From NCBI GenBank assembly GCA_903926465.1, contig CAIYJE010000160.1, positions 141,430 through 205,429 on the forward strand: 64,000 bases of DNA. The letters run 5' to 3'. This DNA comes from an uncultured Planctomycetales bacterium (GTDB lineage: Bacteria > Planctomycetota > Planctomycetia > Isosphaerales > Isosphaeraceae). Under the pieces are notes generated by a model, which was not told the DNA's origin, searched no databases, and saw only the letters and a program-made list of their open reading frames with translations. This document shows, in pieces, positions 37,260 through 47,072 of this stretch. Numbering within the stretch: position 1 is the stretch's first letter; every line of letters begins with the position of its first letter. A program made the position numbers and the translations under genes.

Positions 37260-40205
37260 TCAGCCCCCTGCCTGCCGGCGTACCAATGACGCAGCAAAAA
37301 GTCCAGCCGTGATGACCAGGCCGAGACCAGAGAGGGCTGCACCCCACAAAAAGCTGACCGGACGATATCGGAAGATAAGTCGATGATGCCCTGCCGAGAC
37401 GATCACGCCCCGCATCCCCAGGTTCGTCCGCCAGATTCGCTCTGGCTGGCCATCAAGCTCGGCAATCCAGCCCGGCGCGGCTGAGTCGGAAAGCACGACC
37501 AGGCCACGACTTCCCAGATCGATGTTCAGCTCAACCCGATCCGGGGTATATCGCTCAAATGAGACCAATTCCCTGGCGTTGGGCTCCAGAGGATCAAGTT
37601 GCGGCCGGTCCCTAGCAGGCTCGGCAGACTCAACCCAGGCCACTTGCTCAAGGTCCAGAACCGGACGTTCGGGATCTGACCACAGGCTATCGTTTTGGAA
37701 GAAAAACGCTCGAATTCTTGCTTGTCGCTGCTTTTCGTCGAGCCGGTCCAGTTCGGGAACAACCTGAACCTGATGAACCACCCAGGCCCTGGGCGAGGCT
37801 GAAAGATTCTGGAGAAGTTGCCAGTCATTCTTCCGGCGCCACGCTTGACTCTGCTCTGGATCGGCCATCGTTTCCGGCCCAGGCACGATCGGTTGGGTCT
37901 TTTCCAGAAAAGAGGCATAACTCCGGCTCTCATCTCGCCAGCCCGCAGCATCCACGGGTAGCAGAAAATATTCGGTTCCCCAGAGATCAAAAGCCCGTCT
38001 GGGGTAATGCAACACCTGGCTGTTCGGAGCCAGGCCGATCATGGGGCCCAGTACCGGACCAGCAGGAACGAGCCAAGGGCGAAAAAGCGCCAGGTAACGG
38101 GGAGACTCCATGATCCCCAGAGTCAGCGTATATGACAGATTTTCGGGCAATCCATGTAAGGGCTGAAGGGTCTGTTTCTCCCAGCCTGTCAGTTGTTCGA
38201 TCCGATCATCGGCCCCTTCAAGGTACCAGCCAAACGGATACCAGACCGGGGGCCGGTGAATTCTTGGCGGCGGCGACTTTGAATCTCGCGCATTCTCAAG
38301 CTTGGTAACGGCCTCGGAAGCCTGGTCAAAAACCGACTGAGGAACCGACCACACCAGACCATGGTTCGCAACCGCCAGGTCGGCACAGGTCAGAAGTATG
38401 GCCAGAAGGCCGGCAAACTGGGGTCGAACCGCTTGAATTCTCAGGATGACGGCCGCCGCGGCGAATACCAAAGAGGCCTGCAACAGCCCGTTTCTGAGCG
38501 CGAGCCAGGCAAGCGCCGCATCAAAGGGGCCGCTTTGCTGAGACGCTCGACCGGCTCGGGTTCCCCAAGCCACCAGAAACCCTTGAGTCAGGAAAACGGA
38601 AACCAGTAACCCGATCATGAGCGACATCAGGGCCAGTGCCAGGCGTTGAATGGCCTTTGATTGCCCCTCGGAAAGTCGGTCCCAGCCCAGCGATGCCAGC
38701 ACGCAAATGCCAAGTGAAAACCAGGTGTAAAGCTTGGTGGGGTACCGAAAAAGCTCCAGCCCAGGAATCAACAGGGTCAAGAAGTAGTAGGGGCTACCAT
38801 CACCGGCAAGATAATCGGCTTCCGAAAGTGAGTGAGACGTGATCTGGGGGACAGGAAGGAACCCTTTCAGCGGGGGTAGCCAGCGTCCAACTCCCGCGGG
38901 AGACGCATAAAGCCCAAAACTGGCCAGCAAGGCAAGCAAAGCCAGAAGCGCAATTCCCCGAACACCGGCCGACCGTGGTCGCCACATGGCGAACAGGGCC
39001 AGAATCAGAATTAAACCGCCCTGATAGAGCGACGCCACCCAGAACGTGGTGTCGTTTTCGGGCGGCAAAGCATAACGCCACGCGTGGTTACGGCCATACG
39101 GTTGGCCCAAAACCCCAGGCGCAAGCATTTCAAACATGCGGTACGGGATCAGGCTGAACGCGTAACGATCGAACCGCTCACCCCCGCGGGTGCTATCCAT
39201 CAAATTCTCAGCCACCGGAAGGATGCCCACCGCCGCCAGTAAACCAGCAAGCCCGCCAACCCCCAGAACCGGAACGATCCGGGCCGGCCAACTCGAACCT
39301 CGTCGCCAGGCCGCCAGCGTTACGGCGAACCCTGCCACTAGCAGACCCAGTTGCATCAACCGACTCAATGGAATCGATCGGGTTCCTACATCCAACGATG
39401 CACGCAGCCAGGGCGCAAGCCAAGCCCCAATCCAGCATGTGAAAACGAAGCCCAGCAAGAGCGCCAAGCCCTGGAATGCGCCAGGCCAGCGTGAGGTAGG
39501 AACGTCGGCTCGCTCTCGATCTATCTGACCTTTTCCGCCCGTGGCGGCAAATCCAATACTCAGAATCCACGTCAGATAGGCCGATTGCGGCTCACCTCCC
39601 AGAAGTTGCAGACTCAGGAACAGGGCGGACCATGCCAGGCTGGAATACCGCCCGGACCGCCTCCACCCTTCAAGGGCCCAGAAACTCCAGGGGATCCAGG
39701 CCGCACCCACCAGATAGATTACATTGTTGTAAAGCAACAGAACCGGGCCACCAAACGCATACCCAATTGCACCTAGGGCGCACGCCGTTCCGCTTCGTTC
39801 CAGCCGTTTCAGAAATGCGAACATCCCACCGAACGCCAACAACACATGCCCGATCACATAAAACCGCATCGCGCACGGGTAATCCAGCAGTCCAAACAGC
39901 ACCTTGGGGGGATAGAAAACGGCGGCCGTTGGATTGCCAAGCAGCGGCATTCCACCATTTTCCCAGGGGTCCCAAAGTGGGATCCGCCCTGCGGACCACT
40001 CTTGCTGAACCCTTTGATAGAGGGGGTAGTAATGGTGAGACGCATCACGAAACGCAAACTGACGATCGAAGAACAAAACCGGCGCGAAGCAGGCCAGAAA
40101 CAGGCCCAAAAAACCCATCGCCATCACCAGCCGTCTTGATCCCGATACCCAGTTGCCAATTGGTTGCCCCATCTTTTTCCCCGTACGCTCCATCTGGATC
40201 ACCAA
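37260..40205 (-). CDS. YfhO-like large multispanning membrane protein
   Basis: A 981-residue protein with about 12-14 transmembrane helices and a C-terminal soluble region. The family pattern is visible: the first helix, then FAFRDASHHYYPLY, GRIPLWDPWENGGMPLLGNPTAAVFYPPKVLF, and near the C-terminus GLVVLSDSAAPGWIAELDGQPERI. YfhO proteins are GT-C-fold membrane proteins that in Gram-positives glycosylate lipoteichoic acid; the activity here is unproven. The gene is isolated on the minus strand, 252 nt from phoR. Confidence 0.8.
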   Translation of the reverse strand: MVIQMERTGKKMGQPIGNWVSGSRRLVMAMGFLGLFLACFAPVLFFDRQFAFRDASHHYYPLYQRVQQEWSAGRIPLWDPWENGGMPLLGNPTAAVFYPPKVLFGLLDYPCAMRFYVIGHVLLAFGGMFAFLKRLERSGTACALGAIGYAFGGPVLLLYNNVIYLVGAAWIPWSFWALEGWRRSGRYSSLAWSALFLSLQLLGGEPQSAYLTWILSIGFAATGGKGQIDRERADVPTSRWPGAFQGLALLLGFVFTCWIGAWLAPWLRASLDVGTRSIPLSRLMQLGLLVAGFAVTLAAWRRGSSWPARIVPVLGVGGLAGLLAAVGILPVAENLMDSTRGGERFDRYAFSLIPYRMFEMLAPGVLGQPYGRNHAWRYALPPENDTTFWVASLYQGGLILILALFAMWRPRSAGVRGIALLALLALLASFGLYASPAGVGRWLPPLKGFLPVPQITSHSLSEADYLAGDGSPYYFLTLLIPGLELFRYPTKLYTWFSLGICVLASLGWDRLSEGQSKAIQRLALALMSLMIGLLVSVFLTQGFLVAWGTRAGRASQQSGPFDAALAWLALRNGLLQASLVFAAAAVILRIQAVRPQFAGLLAILLTCADLAVANHGLVWSVPQSVFDQASEAVTKLENARDSKSPPPRIHRPPVWYPFGWYLEGADDRIEQLTGWEKQTLQPLHGLPENLSYTLTLGIMESPRYLALFRPWLVPAGPVLGPMIGLAPNSQVLHYPRRAFDLWGTEYFLLPVDAAGWRDESRSYASFLEKTQPIVPGPETMADPEQSQAWRRKNDWQLLQNLSASPRAWVVHQVQVVPELDRLDEKQRQARIRAFFFQNDSLWSDPERPVLDLEQVAWVESAEPARDRPQLDPLEPNARELVSFERYTPDRVELNIDLGSRGLVVLSDSAAPGWIAELDGQPERIWRTNLGMRGVIVSAGHHRLIFRYRPVSFLWGAALSGLGLVITAGLFAASLVRRQAGG

Positions 40206-40306
40206 GCCGACTTGATGTGGAAAACTTCTGGCACCCGGCTATAACTCATGGTGTCCTGGGAAGATCCAGAAACCGCTCATCCCAACCAAACAAGGGCCGC
40301 ACGACC

Positions 40307-40777
40307 ATGCCGATTGCAGGACAGCCAGCACCAGAGTTTGAACTGCCAGACCAGCAGGGCAAGTTCCACAAGCTCTCAGACTACCAGGGCAAGCCACTGG
40401 TCATTTACTTCTACCCAAAAGATGACACGCCCGGGTGCACCAAGGAAGCCTGTGCCTTCCGAGACGCAACCAAAGAGTATGAAAGATTGGGGGCTCAGGT
40501 CCTGGGTGTCAGCCCAGACTCATCGGCATCCCACCAGAAATTCGTGGATAAGTATGAGTTGCCGTTCCCACTGCTGGCCGATACCGAACGGGCCATGTGC
40601 GAAGCCTACGGCGTCTGGCAAGAAAAGAACATGTACGGCAAAAAATCGATGGGCGTGGTCAGATCCACGTTCGTGATTGCCCCCGACGGCAAGATTCGCA
40701 AAATCTTTGCACGGGTCAAGGTTGAGGGGCATTCAGACCAGGTCCTCCTGGCCCTTGAAGGCCTGGAAAAATCCTGA
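40307..40777 (+). CDS. bcp: thioredoxin-dependent thiol peroxidase (peroxiredoxin Q/Bcp)
   Basis: A 156-residue peroxiredoxin that reduces peroxides. The peroxidatic Cys44 and resolving Cys49 lie in TPGCTKEACAF, the atypical 2-Cys Bcp layout; FYPKDDTPG and the closing RSTFVIAPDGKI are typical. The frame stays open far upstream (39632) through the YfhO antisense shadow, and the ATG at 40307 is the family start. trxB in this window could supply the electrons. It ends at a terminator. Confidence 0.94.
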   Translation: MPIAGQPAPEFELPDQQGKFHKLSDYQGKPLVIYFYPKDDTPGCTKEACAFRDATKEYERLGAQVLGVSPDSSASHQKFVDKYELPFPLLADTERAMCEAYGVWQEKNMYGKKSMGVVRSTFVIAPDGKIRKIFARVKVEGHSDQVLLALEGLEKS

Positions 40778-40790
40778 GCCCGTCCCAGGG

Positions 40791-40836
40791 AAACGCTTGG
40801 ATCCCGGCTGAAAAACCAGCCGGGACCCGAGCGTTT
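40791..40836. terminator. two-part hairpin terminator between bcp and the sigma-factor gene
   Basis: The outer stem AAACGCT / AGCGTTT encloses an inner 9-bp stem TCCCGGCTG / CAGCCGGGA with a loop AAAAAC. It lies between two convergent genes and should stop both transcripts. Confidence 0.8.
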
Positions 40837-40858
40837 AGAATCTGCAAACTTGGGAACG

Positions 40859-41521
40859 TCAGACCGTATCGGTCTCTTCCACGTCGGCTTTCGTACGACG
40901 CCCCTTCGCCCCTGAGGTATCACCAGACAGGAACTTTTCCAAACGTCGGAGCGCTTTGTATTTTTCGTCGGAAACCCGGGCAGGACTCATGCTCAACTGG
41001 TCCGCAATTTCGGGAACCGTCCAACCCCTGGTCCAGAGCTCAACAATCCGATCTTGACGATCGGAAAGTGTTTCCTTTCGCGCATTCTCCAGCATCTCTG
41101 CAATCTCGAATGGATGCCCGACAGGCGGCTGTCCCGAATGCGCGGTGGTCGTTTGCTCATCGAGAGGCATCAGCCGGCGAGTTCGCTGAACTCGCTTGCG
41201 TACCATGTCGATCGCCCGAACCAGTTCGCGACGCTCTGGAGTGTCTTCGGCAAGAACCTGCGTTAAATCAAGACGCCCAGACCGGGCCTCACCCAGTAAT
41301 CGGCAGCACACTTCCTGGGTGCAATCATCCCAAACGCCTGGGTCTAACCGGGCGTTCCTCCAGCAGACCGTGCAGTACCGCTGGATGTCACGGACCAAGG
41401 TTCCCTCAACCGCCTCTACCGTCAGGGCGGCCAATCCCACCACCAACGCGGCCGCTGCCGTTCCCGAGCGAACATAACGCCGGGCGGGATTCGTCAGGTT
41501 TGTTTCGATTGGTTTTTTCAT
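40859..41521 (-). CDS. sigma-70-like protein with region 4 HTH
   Basis: A 220-residue protein from the chosen ATG. The C-terminus has a region-4 helix-turn-helix, LSDRQDRIVELWTRGWTVPEIADQLSMSPARVSDEKYKALRRLEKFL, which contacts the -35 element. Residues ~65-110 (CWRNARLDPGVWDDCTQEVCCRLL) resemble a degenerate region 2. A hydrophobic Ala/Val/Leu-rich segment (about 20-38) is unusual for a sigma factor. The frame extends upstream to 41692, but those residues look non-coding. No anti-sigma gene is adjacent. Confidence 0.7.
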   Translation of the reverse strand: MKKPIETNLTNPARRYVRSGTAAAALVVGLAALTVEAVEGTLVRDIQRYCTVCWRNARLDPGVWDDCTQEVCCRLLGEARSGRLDLTQVLAEDTPERRELVRAIDMVRKRVQRTRRLMPLDEQTTTAHSGQPPVGHPFEIAEMLENARKETLSDRQDRIVELWTRGWTVPEIADQLSMSPARVSDEKYKALRRLEKFLSGDTSGAKGRRTKADVEETDTV

Positions 41522-41625
41522 GAGGTCGTTACTTTCGGTCAGCCACACCACGGCGAAGATCCATGGTACCCCTTCCAGATTGTTTTGGGGTTCAGCGGCT
41601 CGAAATCCATTCCGCAAGTGGGTGC

Positions 41626-42357
41626 TCAGGTCCCGCGATTGGGTTTTGATCTCAGGGATCGGCTTGCTTTTTTCGGTCGCACGATCAGCCAACCTTCACG
41701 ACGGGCCAACCTCAACAGGCGACCACGCGGATTGACAACAACCGCCCGACCTGTACGAAGCAGCAGTGAGCGATCACTCCAATTATCTGCGTAGGCAACG
41801 CAATCGTCCATCGCAAGTCCCTCAGAAACGGCCCAGCGCTCGGCATAAGCCCGCTTTCCGGGTCCATAACAGGCTGGACCAGCCAAGGGACCCTCAATTT
41901 TACCATCCTCAATCCGCATCGGCGTGCTGATGATTGCCGATGCACCCAGAAAGTCCCCCAGCGGTCTCAGAATAAACTCAGGCGACGATGAGAGCAGAAC
42001 CAGCTTGACCCCAGACTCTCGTAGGCCCTGGCAATGTTCAATCACCCCCTGGAAGAGCCGAGGGCGGACCTGGTTCTCAAAATTCTCCACCGCCAGTTTC
42101 TCAAGCTCGATCATCGGAATCGAGCGAATGTGCGACAGGCCAAATGCAAGCAATCGGCCATAATCTAACCGACCAAACCGGTGCTGAAGGCCATGATAAG
42201 CCATTCTGAACAGGTATGATGGCTCAACGAGCCCTTTGGCTCGCAACAGTTCCGCAAAAAAGAACGTGGTCGTGCCAGAGATGAGCGTTCCGTCAACATC
42301 AAAGATTGATGCGCGGGGCAACGGATCGAAATGAGGCCAATTGACGATGTCTGTCAT
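41626..42357 (-). CDS. HAD-superfamily phosphatase (SerB-like, HAD-IB)
   Basis: A 243-residue hydrolase. Motif I is FDVDGT (Asp20, Asp22), motif II VLLSSSPE, and the acidic motif IV ADNWSDRSLL; a helical cap lies between I and II. HAD-IB members dephosphorylate small metabolites such as phosphoserine or lysophospholipids. It starts 4 nt after the glycogen-synthase stop and is cotranscribed with it. The substrate may be a sugar phosphate but is not determinable. Confidence 0.82.
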   Translation of the reverse strand: MTDIVNWPHFDPLPRASIFDVDGTLISGTTTFFFAELLRAKGLVEPSYLFRMAYHGLQHRFGRLDYGRLLAFGLSHIRSIPMIELEKLAVENFENQVRPRLFQGVIEHCQGLRESGVKLVLLSSSPEFILRPLGDFLGASAIISTPMRIEDGKIEGPLAGPACYGPGKRAYAERWAVSEGLAMDDCVAYADNWSDRSLLLRTGRAVVVNPRGRLLRLARREGWLIVRPKKASRSLRSKPNRGT

Positions 42358-42361
42358 ACAT

Positions 42362-43579
42362 TCAGGCCTGAACCAGGTCCCTGTAAAAATCGAGGGTGAA
42401 CCGAGCAATGCTCGGCCATCCGAATTCATGTTCTACTCGCTCGCGAGACCGGATCCCCATCTCTTTGAGCTTACAAGGATCCGAAATCAACTGGTCAATG
42501 GCCGCCGCCAGGTTCCTGGCAAACAGGCCGGGATCTCTGGGCTCAAAATCCCCATGGGGACCAGCCTCGAACTCAACCAGAGTTCCAGTCTGGCCAGGAA
42601 CCACAACTTCTTTGATTCCCCCAACAGAAGATGCTACCACAGGAGTCCCGCATGCCATCGCTTCAAGATTGATGATTCCGAACGGCTCATACACGGATGG
42701 GCAGACGAAAAGCGACGCCCCCGAGTAAATCGGAATCAAATCGTCTTTGGGAACAACCTGGGGAATCCAGATGATCTGGTTTTTTGACTCGCTCCGGACC
42801 TTGTTAACCTTTTCCGCCATCTCTCGGCCGATCTCTGGCGTGTCTGGAGCGCCTGCACAAAGAACGACCTGAAGTTCGGACTTGAGGTGCCGAACCGCCT
42901 CTACTAGATGAATGATCCCCTTCTGACGCGTGATCCGGCCCACAAACAGAATGTAGGGACGATTGGGATCAATTCCATACTGGCTCAAAACTTCCGGCTT
43001 GTGGGTTGGGCAGTACTGCTCCAGGTCGATCCCGTTGTGAATCACCCTGATCTTCTCTGGCTGCACGCCATACAGCGAGTGAACATCGGCTCTCATGGAG
43101 TTTGAGACGGCGATAACGCCGTCGGCGTTCTCGTAGGCGGTTCGTTCAACCCATGCGCTGGCCTGGTAGGCGGTGCCAAGCTGTTCCACTTTCCAGGGCC
43201 GATGCGGCTCCAGGGAATGGGTGGTCAGAACGAGTTTGGCGCCCGTCAACTGCTTCAGCAAGCAGCCGGCAAAGTGGGTGTACCAGGTATGGCAATGCAC
43301 GATGTCGATGTTTTCAAGCTGGCCGGCCATGACCAGGTTTCTGGCCAGCGTATCGAAAAACTTCAGGTGGCGAGGGTCTTTGCCTTGGGATTGGAAGGGG
43401 GGCTCAATCCCCTCCACCTGCAGGTTTCCTTGCTCGCAATGCTGGTCACCAAAGCAGAGAACCTGGACCTCCTGGCCTCGTTCGATCCGGGTCAGCTCCC
43501 TGGTCAGGTATTCCACATGAACGCCAGCACCACCGTAGATGTAAGGTGGATACTCATTCGTCAGTAACGCAATCCGCAT
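42362..43579 (-). CDS. glgM: GT4-type glycogen/alpha-glucan synthase (GlgM/GlgA-like)
   Basis: A 405-residue glycosyltransferase with two Rossmann domains. MRIALLTNEYPPYIYGGAGVHVEYLTREL and HCHTWYTHFAG are N-terminal, and GRITRQKGIIHLVEAV and PSVYEPFGIINLEAMACGTPVVAS form the nucleotide-sugar site (E-x7-E). The group matches the actinobacterial 'glgA' type, now known to be GlgM, which forms maltose-1-phosphate for GlgE glucan synthesis; other GT4 roles are possible. Gene order is glmM, glgM, HAD on the minus strand. Confidence 0.82.
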   Translation of the reverse strand: MRIALLTNEYPPYIYGGAGVHVEYLTRELTRIERGQEVQVLCFGDQHCEQGNLQVEGIEPPFQSQGKDPRHLKFFDTLARNLVMAGQLENIDIVHCHTWYTHFAGCLLKQLTGAKLVLTTHSLEPHRPWKVEQLGTAYQASAWVERTAYENADGVIAVSNSMRADVHSLYGVQPEKIRVIHNGIDLEQYCPTHKPEVLSQYGIDPNRPYILFVGRITRQKGIIHLVEAVRHLKSELQVVLCAGAPDTPEIGREMAEKVNKVRSESKNQIIWIPQVVPKDDLIPIYSGASLFVCPSVYEPFGIINLEAMACGTPVVASSVGGIKEVVVPGQTGTLVEFEAGPHGDFEPRDPGLFARNLAAAIDQLISDPCKLKEMGIRSRERVEHEFGWPSIARFTLDFYRDLVQA

Positions 43580-43634
43580 GGATCGAACCTTCTTGTGCGC
43601 AACGTTTCTCCGGATTTGTTCACGAGGAAACGGG

Positions 43635-44978
43635 TTAATTTCTCGTAAGCATCTGTCCTACGCGTTGTGCCAGTTCTTGGGCAATGGCTGCATCCGTCGC
43701 TTCAGAGATTACCCGGATGATCGGTTCGGTGTTACTGCCACGCACGTGAACCCATCGCTGATCCCAGTCGAGCCTGAGACCATCCCGCAAATCTGCCTTG
43801 GCATCTGGGAACTGCTCTCGGACGTGATCAAGAGCCTCCGCCGTGATGGGACGATCGGTTGCGAATTTGGTTTTGACCATCTTATAAGAAGGGAGCCGGT
43901 CCACAATTTTGGAAAGGGGCACCTTCTGGGTTGCAAGCAAGTCCAGAGTAACGGCCATGGCCACAAAACTGTCTCGAACGAAACCGACTCGGGGGTCAAT
44001 CACTCCGCCGTTCCCCTCGCCACCAAGAACAGCTTGGTTATCCAGCATGGCTCGAACCACGTGGTACTCACCAACGGGAGACCGAATGACCGAACTTCCA
44101 AGCGAATGGGCAACGTCGTCGATCATGCGTGAGGTGGACAGGTTAGCCACCACCACGCCCGGCCGATCTTTGAGCAGCCTGAGTGCCGAGAGAACTAGTG
44201 TACATTCTTCACCAATATAACGACCAGAATCATCAAGAATGGCCAGACGATCCGCGTCTGGATCTTGTACAAACCCGACATCCGCTCCCACGGCCTTCAC
44301 AATTGCGGGGATCTGTTTCAAATTTTCGACCGTTGGCTCGGGTGGCCGCTCATAAAGCCCGTCGGCCGCGGCTCCCAGCGTGACCAATTCACAGCCTAAG
44401 TCTCTTAACAAATTCGCGCCAAAGCGGGCCCCGCCGCCATGGCAACCGTCGAGCACCACGCGAAACCGTCGAGCGCGAATGGCATCGACATCGACAATCC
44501 CCAGTACCCTGGCCCGATGTTCAAACTCTGGATCTCGAAGGTTGGCGATCCGGCCAAGATTCTGAACCGAGGCCCACGCATAGTTCCGTTCTTCGATGCG
44601 ACGTAGCACATCCCGGCCCTGTTCAGGACTCAGAACCATGCCTTCTCTCTGAAAGAATTTGAGCCCGTTGTACTCGGGAGGGTTATGAGACGCGGAGATC
44701 TGAATTGCTCCACTGGCAGCCCGTTCACGAACCAGCAAGCCCAGCGTGGGGGTTGCCAGAGTGCCGGCGAGCAGGACATCGTGACCGGTGGCTGCCACGC
44801 CAGAGATAACGGCGTGCTCAAAAACCGTGGCCGAACTCCGGCCATCATTGCCCACCAAAATTGGCCCGGGCTGACAGGTCGACGCATAGGCGGCAGCGAA
44901 CTCCGCGACCACCATTGGGTCAAGCCCGTCCCCAACCAGCCCACGCAACCCAGATACACTGGCAATTCGCACACCCAT
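43635..44978 (-). CDS. glmM: phosphoglucosamine mutase / phosphohexomutase
   Basis: A phosphohexomutase of about 447 residues interconverting hexosamine or hexose 6- and 1-phosphates. The catalytic Ser97 is in ISASHNPPEYNG, metal site DPDADRLA, sugar-binding GEGNGGV and phosphate-binding RGSNTEP. The GlmM-type substrate loop suggests glucosamine, but PGM/PMM cannot be excluded. Met at 44978 was chosen because it matches MGVRIASVSGLRG and has a G-rich site upstream; an ATG at 45026 is an alternative. Confidence 0.85.
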   Translation of the reverse strand: MGVRIASVSGLRGLVGDGLDPMVVAEFAAAYASTCQPGPILVGNDGRSSATVFEHAVISGVAATGHDVLLAGTLATPTLGLLVRERAASGAIQISASHNPPEYNGLKFFQREGMVLSPEQGRDVLRRIEERNYAWASVQNLGRIANLRDPEFEHRARVLGIVDVDAIRARRFRVVLDGCHGGGARFGANLLRDLGCELVTLGAAADGLYERPPEPTVENLKQIPAIVKAVGADVGFVQDPDADRLAILDDSGRYIGEECTLVLSALRLLKDRPGVVVANLSTSRMIDDVAHSLGSSVIRSPVGEYHVVRAMLDNQAVLGGEGNGGVIDPRVGFVRDSFVAMAVTLDLLATQKVPLSKIVDRLPSYKMVKTKFATDRPITAEALDHVREQFPDAKADLRDGLRLDWDQRWVHVRGSNTEPIIRVISEATDAAIAQELAQRVGQMLTRN

Positions 44979-45464
44979 GTGCCCCCCCGATCTTGATCCA
45001 AGACCTCCCGGTTCATCGACCGTCATTCAAACGCTGCCATAACAGCACATTTGGAACAACAGGTCCGTTGGGAGCGATACTGGACAGGTGGCTCGAAAAC
45101 CGCTTGGAAGCGTCAGCGCCATGCTGGAGTAATTTCGGCCGATTGAGGCTTTTATCACAACGGTCTCGGTCTTGAAATGCAATCCGTGTCCCTTCGAGAC
45201 GACATCCAGGACACTCAAGCCCCACCATACCCGCCAAAACCGTCCTGATTTTCTTACGCCAGGACAAAAACTAAGCTCGCGGAGACGGGCAGCTCTTGAC
45301 GTGAGGGGACTGCGGGCCGATTTGGCGTACCAAGCCGATAGTACCAGCCATTCACCCATGCACGCTCGTGTGCAGCCATGGACTGAGATCTGATTGGCAT
45401 TGCCTGATCAGGCGGTCCGGGTAGAATTCCGCAGCCAATCCCGACCGATTGATCGGATTGGATC
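44979..45464. promoter_or_regulatory. divergent intergenic region between glmM and the GT39 gene
   Basis: About 490 nt with no supported gene. An 84-codon minus-strand frame (45013-45267) contains a CPGC but has no recognisable family and overlaps the alternative glmM start. A TTGACG near 45295 could be a -35. Both operons must be transcribed from here. Confidence 0.4.
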
Positions 45465-47072
45465 ATGGCCGATTCAAGGAGGAACGGCTTGATCGCCCGG
45501 CGTTTTTTATTTGGCATCGTTGTGCTTGCGGCCGGATTACAGGCCCAGGGGATCGCACGTACCTGGTTGCCGGCCCAGGACGGACTCAAATACATTCAGG
45601 CGGCTCGTGCATTTCACGACCAATCCTGGCTCGACGCCATTCGTGGAACGGATCAGCATCCGCTCTACGCCATGATGATTGCCCTGGCGCAACCAGCGGT
45701 TGCCGCGTTGGGGATTGAAGGCCCAGACTCCTGGCGTGTTGCCGCCCAGGTTGTCTCGACCGCCGCCTATTTGCTGGTGCTGGTTCCGCTCTTTGCTTTG
45801 ACCAGGCACCTGTTTGGCGTGAGGGCCGGCTGTCTGGCTGCCCTGCTTTGGGTGGCCCTGCCCTTACCTGCGGAGATTGGCCACGACACGTTGAGCGACT
45901 CGCTAGGACTACTCTGGTTCACTTTGGCCTTCTGGCAGGGTGAACGGTGGCTTTCTACGGGCAGGCCCTTACATGCCACCTGCGCGGGTGTTGCGGCCGG
46001 GTTGGGGTTCTGGACCAGGCCGGAACTCGCCGTCGTCGGACTGGTGCTCATTGCTCTCAGTATTGCCCGCTTGATTGCCAATCAGGTCCACACACAACGC
46101 TTCTCCCAGAGTGAAATGGTTTCCGCCACGCTTGCCGCCTGGCGAGGTCCAGTGGCCGCAGCCGGAGTCTCGCTGAGCTTTCTGGGGATGGTCGGCCTGT
46201 ACACGGTTGCCAAAGGCGAGGTCTCAGAGAAGTTGACCGTGCGGCTGGGGCTGGGGCTACCCCCGTCAGCGGCCCCACGGCCGATCACCTCACGACCCGA
46301 CTTTGAACTTGCGGGGCTACCGCCCAAGGAAGAGAGCCGTTCCGCTCAGACCCGCCCGACCCTGGGTTGGGCAATCCAGGAAACGGCCAGTCTTTGGCTC
46401 CGGACGCTTGGGTTTGTGCTGGCCCCACTGGCCTTGGTGGGGGCGGTTCGCGCTCCCGCGAGTTCGGCTCGACTGCTGGCAAAAACCTATCTACTGGTTT
46501 TTGTGGGGGTTTTGCTCAGGCATGCCACATCCCGTGGTTATCTCTCTCATCGCCATGTCCTGACACTGACGATCGTCTGCTTGCCCTGGGCTAGCTGGCG
46601 TTACCTTTGCCTGATCAACAGGCTTGGAGACTGGATCCAAGTCCCTCAGCGCTACCGTCGCGGGTTGACGGCACTGTGCGTGGCCACCCTGCTCTTTCCA
46701 GGCGTGGTGGCCCAGTGCAAACCGATCCACCCTTCACGCATGGGCCACTGGGCGGCTGGTCAGTGGCTCGCCCACACGGCCGAAGAACCTGGGGCCGTGC
46801 TAGACACCCGCGGCTGGGCTGGATTCCTGTCTGGCCGAACCGCTTACGACCCCTGGCATCTTCGCCAGGCATTCTCGGATCAGAACCTGCGGTTTGTTGT
46901 GATCGAGCAAAGGGAACTGGAAGCCGATACTGTACGTGGACACAGGCTGGCATCATGGATCGAGACGCATGGCCAGCTTGTGACCAGGTTCCCGTCACAG
47001 CCTGATGGAATCGCAGACACGGTTCTTGTCTATCGGTACCAGACGCCGGCCAGCAAGGAGGCCCCCCAGTGA
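45465..47072 (+). CDS. glycosyltransferase family 39 (PMT/ArnT-like) membrane protein
   Basis: A 535-residue multispanning protein with the GT-C fold. The first loop has an acidic DGLKYIQAARAF after the first helix, and a DQHPLYAMMIA segment follows, matching the PMT/ArnT catalytic loop. About 10-11 transmembrane helices, then a periplasmic C-terminal domain (~from 410) with RTAYDPWH. It transfers a sugar from a polyprenyl-linked donor to an unknown acceptor at the cell surface. It is first in a seven-gene plus-strand series. Confidence 0.82.
   Translation: MADSRRNGLIARRFLFGIVVLAAGLQAQGIARTWLPAQDGLKYIQAARAFHDQSWLDAIRGTDQHPLYAMMIALAQPAVAALGIEGPDSWRVAAQVVSTAAYLLVLVPLFALTRHLFGVRAGCLAALLWVALPLPAEIGHDTLSDSLGLLWFTLAFWQGERWLSTGRPLHATCAGVAAGLGFWTRPELAVVGLVLIALSIARLIANQVHTQRFSQSEMVSATLAAWRGPVAAAGVSLSFLGMVGLYTVAKGEVSEKLTVRLGLGLPPSAAPRPITSRPDFELAGLPPKEESRSAQTRPTLGWAIQETASLWLRTLGFVLAPLALVGAVRAPASSARLLAKTYLLVFVGVLLRHATSRGYLSHRHVLTLTIVCLPWASWRYLCLINRLGDWIQVPQRYRRGLTALCVATLLFPGVVAQCKPIHPSRMGHWAAGQWLAHTAEEPGAVLDTRGWAGFLSGRTAYDPWHLRQAFSDQNLRFVVIEQRELEADTVRGHRLASWIETHGQLVTRFPSQPDGIADTVLVYRYQTPASKEAPQ

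Noticed and set aside
39632..40306. Long upstream extension of bcp
   Set aside because: It overlaps the YfhO gene on the other strand and is unlike peroxiredoxins; ATG 40307 is the family start.
45013..45267. 84-codon minus-strand ORF upstream of glmM with a CPGC motif
   Set aside because: No family, no clear ribosome site, and it overlaps the alternative glmM start; left as unproven.
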